From the NCBI RefSeq assembly GCF_014203425.1, contig NZ_JACHJC010000001.1, positions 1,550,001-1,614,000 of the forward strand: a stretch of 64,000 nucleotides of DNA, written 5' to 3'. Below, piece after piece: positions 52,379 to 60,919 of this stretch. Below the pieces are notes generated by a model that was given only the letters and a program-made list of their open reading frames with translations, did no database searches and was not told the DNA's origin. Source of the DNA: Micromonospora echinospora. GTDB taxonomy: Bacteria > Actinomycetota > Actinomycetes > Mycobacteriales > Micromonosporaceae. The first letter of the stretch is position 1, and each line of letters starts with the position of its first letter. A program made the translations under genes and the position numbers.

Positions 52379-53563
52379 ATGCGTAGTCCCCTCCGGACCC
52401 TCACCCGGCGCGGTCTGCTCACCGGGACCGTCGGCTCGGCCGCGCTGCTCGCCACTGCGGGCACCCTGGCCGGCTGCGGGACCAAGGGCGCCCAGCAGAC
52501 CGAAGCCGGGTGCAAGAGCGAGGATCTGTCCGGCAGCGAGAAGAAGGTCGCCTTCTCGAACTGGCCGCAGTACATGGACACCGACGAGAAGGACGAGTCC
52601 AAGCGCCCCACGCTCGACGCCTTCGTCGCGGCCACAGGTATCCAGGTGACGTACACCGAGGACGTCAACGACAACAACGAGTTCTTCGGCAAGGTGCGCA
52701 ACCAGCTCGCCGCCTGTCAGAGCACCGGCCGGGACATCATGGTGCTCACCGACTGGATGGCGGCCCGGGTGATCCGCCTCGGCTGGGTGCAGAAGCTGGA
52801 CAAGTCGAAGATGCCCAACGTCGAGGCGAACCTGCTGCAGTCGCTGCGCGGGCGCTCCTTCGACGCCGAGACCCAGCTCGCCGTCCCGTGGCAGTCCGGG
52901 CTGGCCGGGCTCGCGTACAACGCGAACGTCACAAAGGAGATCCGCACCGTCGACGAGCTGCTCACCCGCCCCGATCTCAAGGGCAAGGTGACGGTGCTGT
53001 CGGAGATGCGCGACACCATCGGCCTGCTGCTCCAGTCGCTCGGCCACGACCCGGCCAAGTTCACCTCGGCCCAGTTCGACGACGCGCTGAACAAGCTCAA
53101 GAAGGCCGTGGACAGCAAGCAGATCCGGCGCTTCACCGGCAACGACTACGCGCCCGACCTGGCCAAGGGCGACATCGCCGCGTGCATCGGCTGGTCCGGC
53201 GACGTGGTCCAGCTCGGCTTCGACGACGAGAAGATCAAGTTCGTGGTGCCCGAGTCCGGCGTGATGCTCTGGTCGGACAACATGCTGGTGCCGAACAAGG
53301 CCACCCACAAGGCCAACGCCGAGGCGTTGATGAACCACTACTACGACCCGGCGGTGGCGGCGAAGCTGGCCGCGTACGTCAACTACATCTGCCCGGTGCA
53401 GGGCGCGCAGGCCGAGATGGAGAAGATCGACCCGGATCTGGCCACCAACCCGCTGATCTTCCCGGACGACGCGATGCTGTCGAAGGCCAAGGTCTTCATG
53501 GCGCTCGACGAAGCGCAGGAGAAGGAGTACGAGACCAAGTTCCAGCAGGTGATCGGCGCGTGA
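52379..53563 (+). CDS. potD: Polyamine ABC transporter, substrate-binding lipoprotein
   Basis: A 394-residue PotD/PotF-type extracellular binding protein. The N-terminus has twin arginines (LTRRGLLTG, residues 10-11) and a lipobox TLAGC with lipid-anchored Cys33, so it is probably a Tat-exported lipoprotein. The mature part has FSNWPQYMDTDEKDE, TYTEDVNDNNEFFGKV, VLTDWMAARVIRLGWVQKLD and VPWQSGLAGLAYN, all typical of polyamine binders. First gene of a seven-gene chain with overlapping starts. AAGGAG precedes the ATG. Confidence 0.92.
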   Translation: MRSPLRTLTRRGLLTGTVGSAALLATAGTLAGCGTKGAQQTEAGCKSEDLSGSEKKVAFSNWPQYMDTDEKDESKRPTLDAFVAATGIQVTYTEDVNDNNEFFGKVRNQLAACQSTGRDIMVLTDWMAARVIRLGWVQKLDKSKMPNVEANLLQSLRGRSFDAETQLAVPWQSGLAGLAYNANVTKEIRTVDELLTRPDLKGKVTVLSEMRDTIGLLLQSLGHDPAKFTSAQFDDALNKLKKAVDSKQIRRFTGNDYAPDLAKGDIAACIGWSGDVVQLGFDDEKIKFVVPESGVMLWSDNMLVPNKATHKANAEALMNHYYDPAVAAKLAAYVNYICPVQGAQAEMEKIDPDLATNPLIFPDDAMLSKAKVFMALDEAQEKEYETKFQQVIGA

Positions 53564-54717
53564 AGGGGCAGCAGACCCCGGCCGGCGACCTGCGACTGGT
53601 CGACCTCACCAAGCGGTTCGGCGTCTTCACCGCCGTCGACGACCTCACCCTCACCATCCCGCAGGGCTCGTTCTTCGCCCTGCTCGGCGCGTCCGGCTGT
53701 GGCAAGACCACCACACTGCGGATGATCGCCGGGCTGGAGCAGCCCACGAGCGGAAAGGTGCTGCTCGGCGAGCAGGACATCGCCGGGCTGCGGCCGTACA
53801 AGCGGCCGGTCAACACCGTGTTCCAGAGCTACGCGCTCTTCCCGCACCTGGACATCCACGAGAACGTGGCGTTCGGGCTGCGCCGCCGCGGCATCCGCAA
53901 GGTGAGCGACCAGGTGGAGCGGATGCTCGCGCTGGTCCAGCTCGAAGGGTACGGCCGCCGCCGGCCGGCCCAGCTCTCCGGCGGCCAGCAGCAGCGCGTC
54001 GCGCTGGCCCGGGCGCTCATCAACCACCCGCAGGTGCTGTTGCTCGACGAGCCGCTCGGCGCGCTCGACCTGAAGCTGCGGCGGCAGATGCAGATCGAGC
54101 TGAAGCGGATCCAGACCGAGGTCGGCATCACGTTCGTGCACGTCACCCACGACCAGGAGGAGGCCATGACGATGGCCGACACGGTCGCTGTGATGAACGC
54201 CGGCCGGATCGAGCAGCTCGGCGCGCCCGCCGACATCTACGAATACCCGGCCACCGCGTTCGTCGCGAACTTCCTCGGCCAGTCCAACCTGCTCGCCGCC
54301 GAGGCGGGCGGCCGCGCCGCCGACGACGTGCTGGTCACGGCGCACGGCGCGCGCTTCTCGGTGCCCGCCGGCCGGGCCCGGCTCACCGACGGACCGGGCT
54401 TCCTCGGCGTACGTCCGGAGAAGCTGCACCTGGCCGAGGGCCCGGACGGGGTGCCGGCCGGGCACCAGCACATCGGTGGCGTGGTCACCGACGCCTCCTA
54501 CGTCGGGGTGAGCACCCAGTACCTGGTGCGCACCGCCTGGGGCAGCGAGCTGTCCGCGTTCGCCGCGAACAGCGGGCTGGGTGGTCAGTTGGCGGTCGGC
54601 ACGCCGGTGACCGCGCACTGGGATCCCCGGCACGCGTTCCTGCTGCCCCGGACGGCCGGTGAGGACGACCAGACCGCGCCGCTGCTCGACGAGCCGCCGG
54701 TGGGTGCGCTGCCATGA
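53560..54717 (+). CDS. potA: Polyamine ABC transporter, ATPase
   Basis: A 385-residue ABC ATPase. Walker A GASGCGKTT near residue 46, Q-loop VFQSYALFPHL, signature LSGGQQQRVALARAL, Walker B LLLDEPLGALD and the H-loop HVTHDQEEAM are all intact. A C-terminal TOBE domain (residues about 290-370) follows. Start GTG 53560 overlaps the potD stop by 4 nt. Between its stop and potB lies an 80-bp insert. Confidence 0.95.
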   Translation: MKGQQTPAGDLRLVDLTKRFGVFTAVDDLTLTIPQGSFFALLGASGCGKTTTLRMIAGLEQPTSGKVLLGEQDIAGLRPYKRPVNTVFQSYALFPHLDIHENVAFGLRRRGIRKVSDQVERMLALVQLEGYGRRRPAQLSGGQQQRVALARALINHPQVLLLDEPLGALDLKLRRQMQIELKRIQTEVGITFVHVTHDQEEAMTMADTVAVMNAGRIEQLGAPADIYEYPATAFVANFLGQSNLLAAEAGGRAADDVLVTAHGARFSVPAGRARLTDGPGFLGVRPEKLHLAEGPDGVPAGHQHIGGVVTDASYVGVSTQYLVRTAWGSELSAFAANSGLGGQLAVGTPVTAHWDPRHAFLLPRTAGEDDQTAPLLDEPPVGALP

Positions 54718-54803
54718 GCGCGCGCAGCGAGCGAATCGGCAGGCTCAGCGCGAAGGTGCCTCATGACGGCACGGAGCGAAGCGGAGTGGCGGCATGAGCG
54801 CGC
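54713..54803. repeat. 80-bp insert flanked by 11-bp direct repeats between potA and potB
   Basis: CATGAGCGCGC occurs at 54713-54723 and again at 54793-54803. The first copy covers the potA stop and the second the potB start. Removing one copy plus the 69 bp between (54724-54792) would restore the ATGA overlap seen at the neighbouring junctions. The insert has AGCGAGCGAA and AGCGAAGCGGAG motifs and no open frame of its own. Confidence 0.65.
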
Positions 54804-55702
54804 TGGCCCACGTACCGACCTCCGCCGGGAAACCGGCGCCGCCGCCGGTGCGGCGCGGGCGCAACCGGCTCCTGCCGTACCTGTTGCTGCTGCCCGGCGC
54901 GGCCTGGCTGCTCGTGTTCTTCGCGCTGCCGCTGGTGCAGCTCGCCTCGGCCAGCCTCTACGACCCGGCCGGCTCGCTCTCCACCGGGTACGCGATGACC
55001 TGGGCGTTCAGCAACTACCCGGACGCGTTGCAGGCGTACTGGCCGCAGTTCTCCCGGTCCTTCCTCTACTCGGCCATCGCGCTGGTGCTCGGGCTGCTGA
55101 TGGGCTACCCGCTGGCGTACGCGATCGCGCAGAAGGCCGGCCGGTGGAAGAACCTGCTGCTGGTGGCCGTGGTCGCGCCGATGTTCACCAGCTTCCTGGT
55201 GCGCACGCTGGCCTGGAAGACCATCCTGTCGGACAACGGCGCGCTGGTCGGGCTGCTGCGCGACGTGCACCTGCTCGGACCGGACGGGCGGCTGCTTGCC
55301 ACCCCGGTCGCCGTGGTGCTCGGTCTGACGTACAACTTCCTGCCGTTCCTGGTGCTGCCGCTGTACGCGAGCCTGGAGCGGCTCGATCCCCGGCTGCTGG
55401 AGGCGGCGAGCGACCTGTACGCGAGCCCGGTGCGCGCGTTCGCCAAGGTCACGCTGCCACTGTCGATGCCCGGTCTGATCGCCGGCACGCTGCTGTTCTT
55501 CATCCCGGCCACCGGTGACTACATCAACGCCGAACTGCTCGGCACCCCGAGCGAGTACATGATCGGCAACGTCATCGACTCGGCGTTCCTGGTCCGGCTG
55601 GACTACCCGCAGGGCGCGGCGCTGTCGTTCCTGCTGATGGCCGCGATCCTGGCGATCGTCTTCGTCTACCTGCGCCGGGCCGGCACGGAGGAGGTCCTGT
55701 GA
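54794..55702 (+). CDS. potB: Polyamine ABC transporter, permease 1
   Basis: A 302-residue inner-membrane permease with six hydrophobic helices. The cytoplasmic coupling loop is LEAASDLYASPVRAFAKVTLPLSMPGLIAG, the EAA motif that contacts PotA. It starts PYLLLLPGAAWLLVFFALPLVQL. It overlaps potC by 4 nt. The ribosome site lies within the insert (GCGGAGTGG). Confidence 0.93.
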   Translation: MSALAHVPTSAGKPAPPPVRRGRNRLLPYLLLLPGAAWLLVFFALPLVQLASASLYDPAGSLSTGYAMTWAFSNYPDALQAYWPQFSRSFLYSAIALVLGLLMGYPLAYAIAQKAGRWKNLLLVAVVAPMFTSFLVRTLAWKTILSDNGALVGLLRDVHLLGPDGRLLATPVAVVLGLTYNFLPFLVLPLYASLERLDPRLLEAASDLYASPVRAFAKVTLPLSMPGLIAGTLLFFIPATGDYINAELLGTPSEYMIGNVIDSAFLVRLDYPQGAALSFLLMAAILAIVFVYLRRAGTEEVL

Positions 55703-56529
55703 AAGCGAGGCGCTGGCTCGCCGACCGGTGGGTGATGGGTGTGGCGCTGCTCGTCCTCGGCTACCTGACGCTGCCGATCATGGTGGTCGCCGGGCTCTCC
55801 TTCAACCGGCCCTCCAGCCGGCTCTCCTACGACTTCAACGAGTTCACGCTCGACAACTGGAAGCAGCCCTGCGCCACCTCGGACATGTGCGACGCGGTGG
55901 TACGCAGCATGCAGATCGGCCTGATCGCCACAGTCGCCTCCACGATCCTCGGCACGCTGATGGCGTTCGCGCTGGTCCGGCACAGCTTCCGCGGCCGGTC
56001 CGGGCTCAACGGGCTGATCTTCCTGCCGATGGCCACCCCGGAACTGGTGATGGGCACCTCGCTGCTCGCCCTCTTCGTCGCCGCCGGGGTGCCGCAGGGC
56101 TTCTGGACGATCGTCATCGCGCACGTCATGTTCTGCATGTCGTTCGTCGTGGTCACCGTGAAGGCCCGGCTCTCCGGCATGGACCGGCGGCTGGAGGAGG
56201 CCGCGATGGACCTGTACGCCAGCGAGTGGCAGACGTTCCGAAGAATCACGCTGCCGCTCGTGCTGCCCGGCATCGTGGCCGCCGCGCTGCTGGCGTTCTC
56301 GCTCAGCTTCGACGACTTCATCATCACGAACTTCAACGCCGGCACCACAGTCACGTTCCCGATGTACGTCTGGGGCGCCTCCCAGCGGGGCATCCCGCCG
56401 CAGGTCAACGTGATCGGCACGGCGATGTTCGTGATCGCGTTGCTGCTGGTCGGCGCCACCTCGCTGCGCGGGCGGCGGGCACGACGGGCCGCCCTCGCGG
56501 TGGTCGCCACACCTGCGGGCAAGCCATGA
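55699..56529 (+). CDS. potC: Polyamine ABC transporter, permease 2
   Basis: A 276-residue permease with about six helices. The EAA loop is LEEAAMDLYASEWQTFRRITLPLVLPGIVAA. LPMATPELVMGTSLLALF and LSFDDFIITNFNAG are typical PotC strands. It starts at GTG overlapping potB (GTGA) and its stop overlaps the next start (ATGA). Confidence 0.93.
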   Translation: MKARRWLADRWVMGVALLVLGYLTLPIMVVAGLSFNRPSSRLSYDFNEFTLDNWKQPCATSDMCDAVVRSMQIGLIATVASTILGTLMAFALVRHSFRGRSGLNGLIFLPMATPELVMGTSLLALFVAAGVPQGFWTIVIAHVMFCMSFVVVTVKARLSGMDRRLEEAAMDLYASEWQTFRRITLPLVLPGIVAAALLAFSLSFDDFIITNFNAGTTVTFPMYVWGASQRGIPPQVNVIGTAMFVIALLLVGATSLRGRRARRAALAVVATPAGKP

Positions 56530-57947
56530 CACTCCCGCATACCGGCCGGGCGCTGGCCGACGCCGCGCCCGTGTCGTACTGGCTGGACCGCCCGGTTCGG
56601 CCCGACCCGCTGCCGCCGCTGTCCAGGTCGCACGCCACCGACCTGCTCGTGGTCGGCGGCGGGTACGCCGGGCTGTGGACCGCGCTGCTGGCCAAGGAGG
56701 CCGACCCGGACCGCGACGTGCTGCTCGTCGACGCGGGCACGTGCGGCTGGGCGGCGTCCGGGCGCAACGGCGGGTTCTGCGCCGCGTCGCTCACCCACGG
56801 GCTCGCCAACGGCGTCGAGCGGTTCCCCGGCGAGATCGACGAGCTGGAACGGCTGGGCCGGGAGAACCTGGACGCCATCGCCGCCACGGTGGCGAAGTAC
56901 GACATCGACTGCGACTTCGAACGCACCGGTGAACTGGCGGTGGCGGTCGAGCCGTACCAGCTCGACGGGCTCGCCGCCGACGCGGACCTGGCCCGCCGGT
57001 ACGGCCACGACGTACGACTACTCGACCGCGACGAGGTACGCGCCGAAGTGGCGTCGCCGACGTACCTGGGCGGCATGTGGGACGCCGACCGGGTGGCCCT
57101 GCTCGACCCCGCGAAGCTCGCCTGGGGACTGCGCCGGGCCGCGCTCGACCTGGGCGTACGCGTGCACGAGCACACCCGCGTCACCGGCCTGGCCCGCGAC
57201 GGCGCCGGGCTGCTCGCCACCACCGCGGGCGGCGTGGAAGCGGCGCCCGGCGCGGTCCGGGCGCGGCAGGTCGTGCTGGCCACGAACGCGTTTCCGCCGC
57301 TGCTGCGCCGACTGCGCTCCTGGGTCGTGCCGGTCTACGACTACGCGCTGATGACCGAGCCGCTGACCGCCGCGCAGCGCGACGCGATCGGCTGGCGGCA
57401 CCGGCAAGGGCTCGCCGACACCGGCAACCAGTTCCACTACTACCGGCTCACCGCCGACAACCGGATCCTGTTCGGCGGCTACGACGCGATCTACCACTAC
57501 GGCAACCGGGTGACGCCCGCGCTGGAGCAGCGCGAGGCCACCTTCGCCGCGCTGGCCTCGCACTTCTTCGCAACCTTCCCCCAACTGGACGGGCTGCGGT
57601 TCAGCCACCGCTGGGGTGGCGTCATCGACACCTGCACCCGGTTCTGCGCGTTCTTCGGCACCGCTTACTCCGGACGCCTGGCGTACGCGGCCGGGTTCAC
57701 CGGGCTCGGCGTCGGCGCGACCCGGTTCGGCGCCCGCGTGACGCTCGACCTGCTCTCCGGCGCGGACACCCCGCTGACCCGGCTCGACCTGGTACGCAGC
57801 AAGCCGCTGCCGTTCCCGCCGGAACCGGCCCGGTCCGTGGGCATCAACCTCACCCGCTGGTCGCTCGCCCGCGCCGACGCGCGCGACGGTCAGCGCAACC
57901 TCTGGCTCCGTACTCTCGACCGTCTTGGACTGGGGTTCGACTCCTGA
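56526..57947 (+). CDS. FAD-dependent amine oxidase (second DAO paralogue)
   Basis: A 473-residue flavoprotein related to the oxidase at 48782-50161. DLLVVGGGYAGLWTALLAKE is the FAD fold near residue 40. GWAASGRNGGFCAASLTHG, VPVYDYALMTEPL, FGGYDAIYHYGNRV and YAAGFTGLGVGATRFGARVTLDLL match the other copy position by position. It is embedded between potC and a dehydrogenase gene with 4-nt and 1-nt overlaps, so it should act on the imported substrate. The exact amine is unknown. Confidence 0.87.
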   Translation: MTLPHTGRALADAAPVSYWLDRPVRPDPLPPLSRSHATDLLVVGGGYAGLWTALLAKEADPDRDVLLVDAGTCGWAASGRNGGFCAASLTHGLANGVERFPGEIDELERLGRENLDAIAATVAKYDIDCDFERTGELAVAVEPYQLDGLAADADLARRYGHDVRLLDRDEVRAEVASPTYLGGMWDADRVALLDPAKLAWGLRRAALDLGVRVHEHTRVTGLARDGAGLLATTAGGVEAAPGAVRARQVVLATNAFPPLLRRLRSWVVPVYDYALMTEPLTAAQRDAIGWRHRQGLADTGNQFHYYRLTADNRILFGGYDAIYHYGNRVTPALEQREATFAALASHFFATFPQLDGLRFSHRWGGVIDTCTRFCAFFGTAYSGRLAYAAGFTGLGVGATRFGARVTLDLLSGADTPLTRLDLVRSKPLPFPPEPARSVGINLTRWSLARADARDGQRNLWLRTLDRLGLGFDS

Positions 57948-59149
57948 TGCGTATCCTCCTCGTCGGCGCCGGTGGCGTCGGCTCCGCCGCCGTATCCATC
58001 GCCGCCCGCCGTTCCTTCTTCGAACTCATGGTGGTCGCCGACCACGACCCGGCGCGTGCGGCGCGGGCGGTCGCCGGGCACGGCGACCGCTTCGTCGCCG
58101 CCACAGTGGACGCCGCCTCCGCCGACGCGGTGGCCGCGCTGTGCCGGGAACACCGCATCACGCACGTGCTCAACGCCGTCGACCCGCGCTTCGTCATGCC
58201 GATCTTCGACGGCGCGTTCGCCGCCGGGGCCGACTACCTCGACATGGCCATGTCGCTTTCCCGGCCGCACCCCGAGCGTCCCTACGCCGAGACCGGGGTC
58301 AAGCTCGGCGACGAGCAGTTCGCCGTCGCGCAGCGGTGGGCCGCCGCCGGGCGGCTCGCGCTGTGCGGCATCGGCGTCGAACCGGGCCTGTCCGACGTCT
58401 TCGCCCGCTACGCCGCCGACGAGCTGTTCGCCGAGATCGACGAGATCGGGGTACGCGACGGCGCGAACCTCACAGTCGCCGGGTACGACTTCGCGCCCTC
58501 GTTCTCCATCTGGACCACCATCGAGGAGTGCCTCAACCCGCCGGTGATCTGGGAGGCCGGGCGCGGCTGGTTCACCACCGAGCCGTTCAGCGAGCCGGAG
58601 GTGTTCGACTTCCCGGCCGGGATCGGCCCGGTCGAGTGCGTCAACGTCGAGCACGAGGAGGTGCTGCTCATCCCGCGCTGGGTCGAGGCGAAGCGGGTCA
58701 CCTTCAAGTACGGCCTCGGCGCCGAGTTCATCGAGGTGCTGCGCACGCTGCACAAGCTCGGGCTCGACTCGACCGAGCCGGTGCGGGTACGCGGCGTCGA
58801 GGTGTCGCCGCGCGACCTGGTGGCCGCCGCGCTGCCGGACCCGGCCACGCTCGGCGACCGGATGAGCGGCAAGACCTGCGCCGGCACGTACGTCACCGGC
58901 ACCGGCCCGGACGGGCAGCCGCGCCGCGTCTACCTCTACCACGTGGTCGACAACGAGTGGTCGATGAGCGAGTACGGCCACCAGGCGGTGGTCTGGCAGA
59001 CCGCCGTGAACCCGGTCGTCGCGCTGGAACTGCTCGCCACCGGCGCGTGGTCCGGCACGGGCGTGCTCGGCCCGGAGGCGTTCCCGCCGACCCCCTTCCT
59101 GGACCTGCTCACCGGCTACGGTTCGCCGTGGGGGATGGAGGAACGATGA
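57947..59149 (+). CDS. Carboxynorspermidine/saccharopine dehydrogenase-like protein
   Basis: A 400-residue protein of the saccharopine-dehydrogenase superfamily. The NAD(P) motif is ILLVGAGGVGSAAVS at the N-terminus. THVLNAVDPRFVMPIFDGAFAAGADYLDMAMS, GIGVEPGLSDVFARYAADELFAEID, HEEVLLIPRWVEAKRVTFKYGLG and LPDPATLGDRMSGKTCAGTYVTG align in order with carboxynorspermidine dehydrogenase as I remember it. It would couple or split an aldehyde and an amino acid through a secondary amine. Overlap with both neighbours places it in the polyamine operon. No carboxynorspermidine decarboxylase gene is in the window. Confidence 0.8.
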   Translation: MRILLVGAGGVGSAAVSIAARRSFFELMVVADHDPARAARAVAGHGDRFVAATVDAASADAVAALCREHRITHVLNAVDPRFVMPIFDGAFAAGADYLDMAMSLSRPHPERPYAETGVKLGDEQFAVAQRWAAAGRLALCGIGVEPGLSDVFARYAADELFAEIDEIGVRDGANLTVAGYDFAPSFSIWTTIEECLNPPVIWEAGRGWFTTEPFSEPEVFDFPAGIGPVECVNVEHEEVLLIPRWVEAKRVTFKYGLGAEFIEVLRTLHKLGLDSTEPVRVRGVEVSPRDLVAAALPDPATLGDRMSGKTCAGTYVTGTGPDGQPRRVYLYHVVDNEWSMSEYGHQAVVWQTAVNPVVALELLATGAWSGTGVLGPEAFPPTPFLDLLTGYGSPWGMEER

Positions 59150-60159
59150 CCCGGTACGGCCCGATGTACGGTCCCGACATCACGTTCCTCGGCGTGCCGC
59201 CGTGCACCGTCGAGGAGCCGGTCACGTACGCCGACGCGGACGTGGTGATCATCGGTGCGCCGTTCGGCGGCGGCACCTCGCACCGGCCCGGCACCCGGTT
59301 CGGGCCGTCCGCCATCCGGCAGGCCTGCTACCTGCCGCACGACGGATCCCGCCCGTCGCTGGCGCTGCGCGTGGACGGGCTGAAGGACCTGTGCGTCTAC
59401 GACGCCGGGGACGTCGAAATGTTCAGCGGCGACATCGAGCGCTCACTGGCTGCGCTGGAGACCGCCGTGCACGCGGTCGCCGCCGCCGGGGCGATCCCGG
59501 TGGTGCTCGGCGGCGACCACTCCATCGCGCTGCCGGACGCGACAGGGGTGGCCCGGCACCACGGGCTCGGCCGGGTGTCGCTCGTGCACTTCGACGCGCA
59601 CGCCGACACCGGCGACGTCGAGTTCGGCTCGCTGCACGGGCACGGCCAGCCGATGCGGCGGCTCATCGAGTCCGGCGCGGTACGCGGCGACCGCTTCCTG
59701 CAGATCGGGCTGCGCGGCTACTGGCCCGGTCCCGACACGCTGGCGTGGATGGCCGAGCAGCGGATGCGCTCGTACGAGATGACCGAGATCGTGGCGCGCG
59801 GACTGGACACCTGCCTGACCGAGGCGTTCGGCATCGCGACCGACGAGTGCGAGGGCGTCTTCCTCTCCGTCGACGTGGACGTGGTCGACCCGGGCATGGC
59901 GCCGGGCACCGGCACGCCCGAGCCGGGCGGGTTCACGTCCCGGCAGCTGCTCGACGCGGTGCGCCGGGTCTGTTACGAGCTGCCGGTGGTCGGGTTGGAC
60001 GTGGTCGAGGTCGCCCCGCCGTACGACCACGCCGACATCACCGCCTACCTGGGCAACCGGGTGGTGCTGGAGGCGCTGTCCGCGATCGCCCGCCGACGCC
60101 GCGACGCCGAAACCGGAACCCCGTGGAACCCCACCCAGCCGCTCCTGGACGGCCGCTGA
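59146..60159 (+). CDS. speB: Agmatinase/guanidinobutyrase family ureohydrolase
   Basis: A 337-residue binuclear-manganese ureohydrolase. Metal ligands are in GGDHSIALPDA (near residue 124), FDAHADTGD and SVDVDVVDPGMAPGTGTPEPGG. It hydrolyses a guanidino compound to urea plus an amine; agmatine to putrescine, or guanidinobutyrate to GABA, would both fit this operon. Missing arginase-specific signatures make arginase less likely. Last gene of the seven-gene pot operon. GGAGG precedes the ATG, which overlaps the previous stop. Confidence 0.88.
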   Translation: MTRYGPMYGPDITFLGVPPCTVEEPVTYADADVVIIGAPFGGGTSHRPGTRFGPSAIRQACYLPHDGSRPSLALRVDGLKDLCVYDAGDVEMFSGDIERSLAALETAVHAVAAAGAIPVVLGGDHSIALPDATGVARHHGLGRVSLVHFDAHADTGDVEFGSLHGHGQPMRRLIESGAVRGDRFLQIGLRGYWPGPDTLAWMAEQRMRSYEMTEIVARGLDTCLTEAFGIATDECEGVFLSVDVDVVDPGMAPGTGTPEPGGFTSRQLLDAVRRVCYELPVVGLDVVEVAPPYDHADITAYLGNRVVLEALSAIARRRRDAETGTPWNPTQPLLDGR

Positions 60160-60163
60160 TCGG

Positions 60164-60193
60164 TAGCCCGGCGTGTTTAGCCCGGGCTATAGT
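60164..60193 (+). promoter_or_regulatory. Operator and leaderless promoter of the HigBA pair
   Basis: TAGCCCGGGCTA (60178-60189) is a perfect 12-bp palindrome overlapping the -10 element TATAGT (60188-60193), which ends 6 nt before the ATG at 60200. A further half-site TAGCCCGG lies at 60164-60171. This fits autorepression by the HigA-like protein. Confidence 0.65.
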
Positions 60194-60199
60194 CGGGGC

Positions 60200-60592
60200 A
60201 TGGGTGCGGACGGGAAGCGCTGGCCGGTCCGGGTCACCGGAGAGGTCCGGCACTGGCTGCGCGACCTGCGGGACCACGACCCGGCGTCGTACGAGAGCGT
60301 CCGGGTGGCGGTGGACAAGCTGGCCGAGGTCGGGCCAGGGCTGGGTCGCCCGCTCGTTGACACGCTGCGCGGGAGCAGCCTCCGTAATCTGAAGGAGCTG
60401 CGGCCCCGCTCCGGTCGGGACGTGGCGATCCGGGTGCTGTTCGTCTTCGATCCGTGGTCGCAGGCGGTCCTCCTGGTCGCCGGCAACAAGGCAGGCGACT
60501 GGAGTCGCTGGTACCGGCAGCACATCCCGGCGGCGGAGGTTGCCTACAAGGCTTGGCTCGACAGCGAGCGCGAGCGAAGGGGGGAGTCGTGA
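60200..60592 (+). CDS. higB: HigB/Gp49-like (RelE superfamily) toxin
   Basis: A 130-residue toxin of the phage Gp49/HigB type. VTGEVRHWLRDLRDHDPASYESVRVAVDKLAEVGPGLGRPLVDTL, NLKELRPRSGRDVAIRVLFVFDPW and LLVAGNKAGDWSRWYRQHIPAAEVAYKAWL follow the family pattern, ending in a charged tail. Such toxins cleave ribosome-bound mRNA. It precedes its antitoxin, the order usual for HigBA. All conserved segments are present, so it looks intact. Confidence 0.87.
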   Translation: MGADGKRWPVRVTGEVRHWLRDLRDHDPASYESVRVAVDKLAEVGPGLGRPLVDTLRGSSLRNLKELRPRSGRDVAIRVLFVFDPWSQAVLLVAGNKAGDWSRWYRQHIPAAEVAYKAWLDSERERRGES

Positions 60593-60900
60593 CGGAGTTC
60601 TATCACTGGGACGAGGTCCGCGCCGAACTCGGCGGCGACGACGAGGCGTACGAGGCGGAGCGCGCCCGGACCGACGCGTGGGTGAGCGCGTTCCACCTGG
60701 CCGAGGAGCGCAAGCGGCTGGGCCTGACCCAGCGCCAGGTGGCCGAGATCATGGGGGTCACGCCCGGCCGGGTCAGTCAGATCGAGAACGGCGACCTCGA
60801 CGTCAACGAGGTGGCAACGCTGAGCCGGTACGCCAACGCCCTCGGAGCCCGGCTGCGGATCATCTTCGACTACGGCGACGACCTCCGGCAGATCGCCTGA
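60589..60900 (+). CDS. higA: HigA-like XRE antitoxin
   Basis: A 103-residue antitoxin. The helix-turn-helix is LAEERKRLGLTQRQVAEIMGVTPGRVSQIENGDLDVNEVATLSRYANALGARL (residues about 36-88). The N-terminus, rich in acidic residues, probably wraps the toxin. GTG overlaps the toxin stop by 4 nt (GTGA), with GGGGGGAG upstream. It should repress the promoter at 60178-60193. Confidence 0.88.
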   Translation: MTEFYHWDEVRAELGGDDEAYEAERARTDAWVSAFHLAEERKRLGLTQRQVAEIMGVTPGRVSQIENGDLDVNEVATLSRYANALGARLRIIFDYGDDLRQIA

Positions 60901-60919
60901 CCGGAGGCCGCCGACGCGG

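Noticed and set aside
54724..54792. Small gene inside the pot operon insert
   Set aside because: The insert has ATG and stop signals but no frame longer than a few codons that is not continuous with potB.
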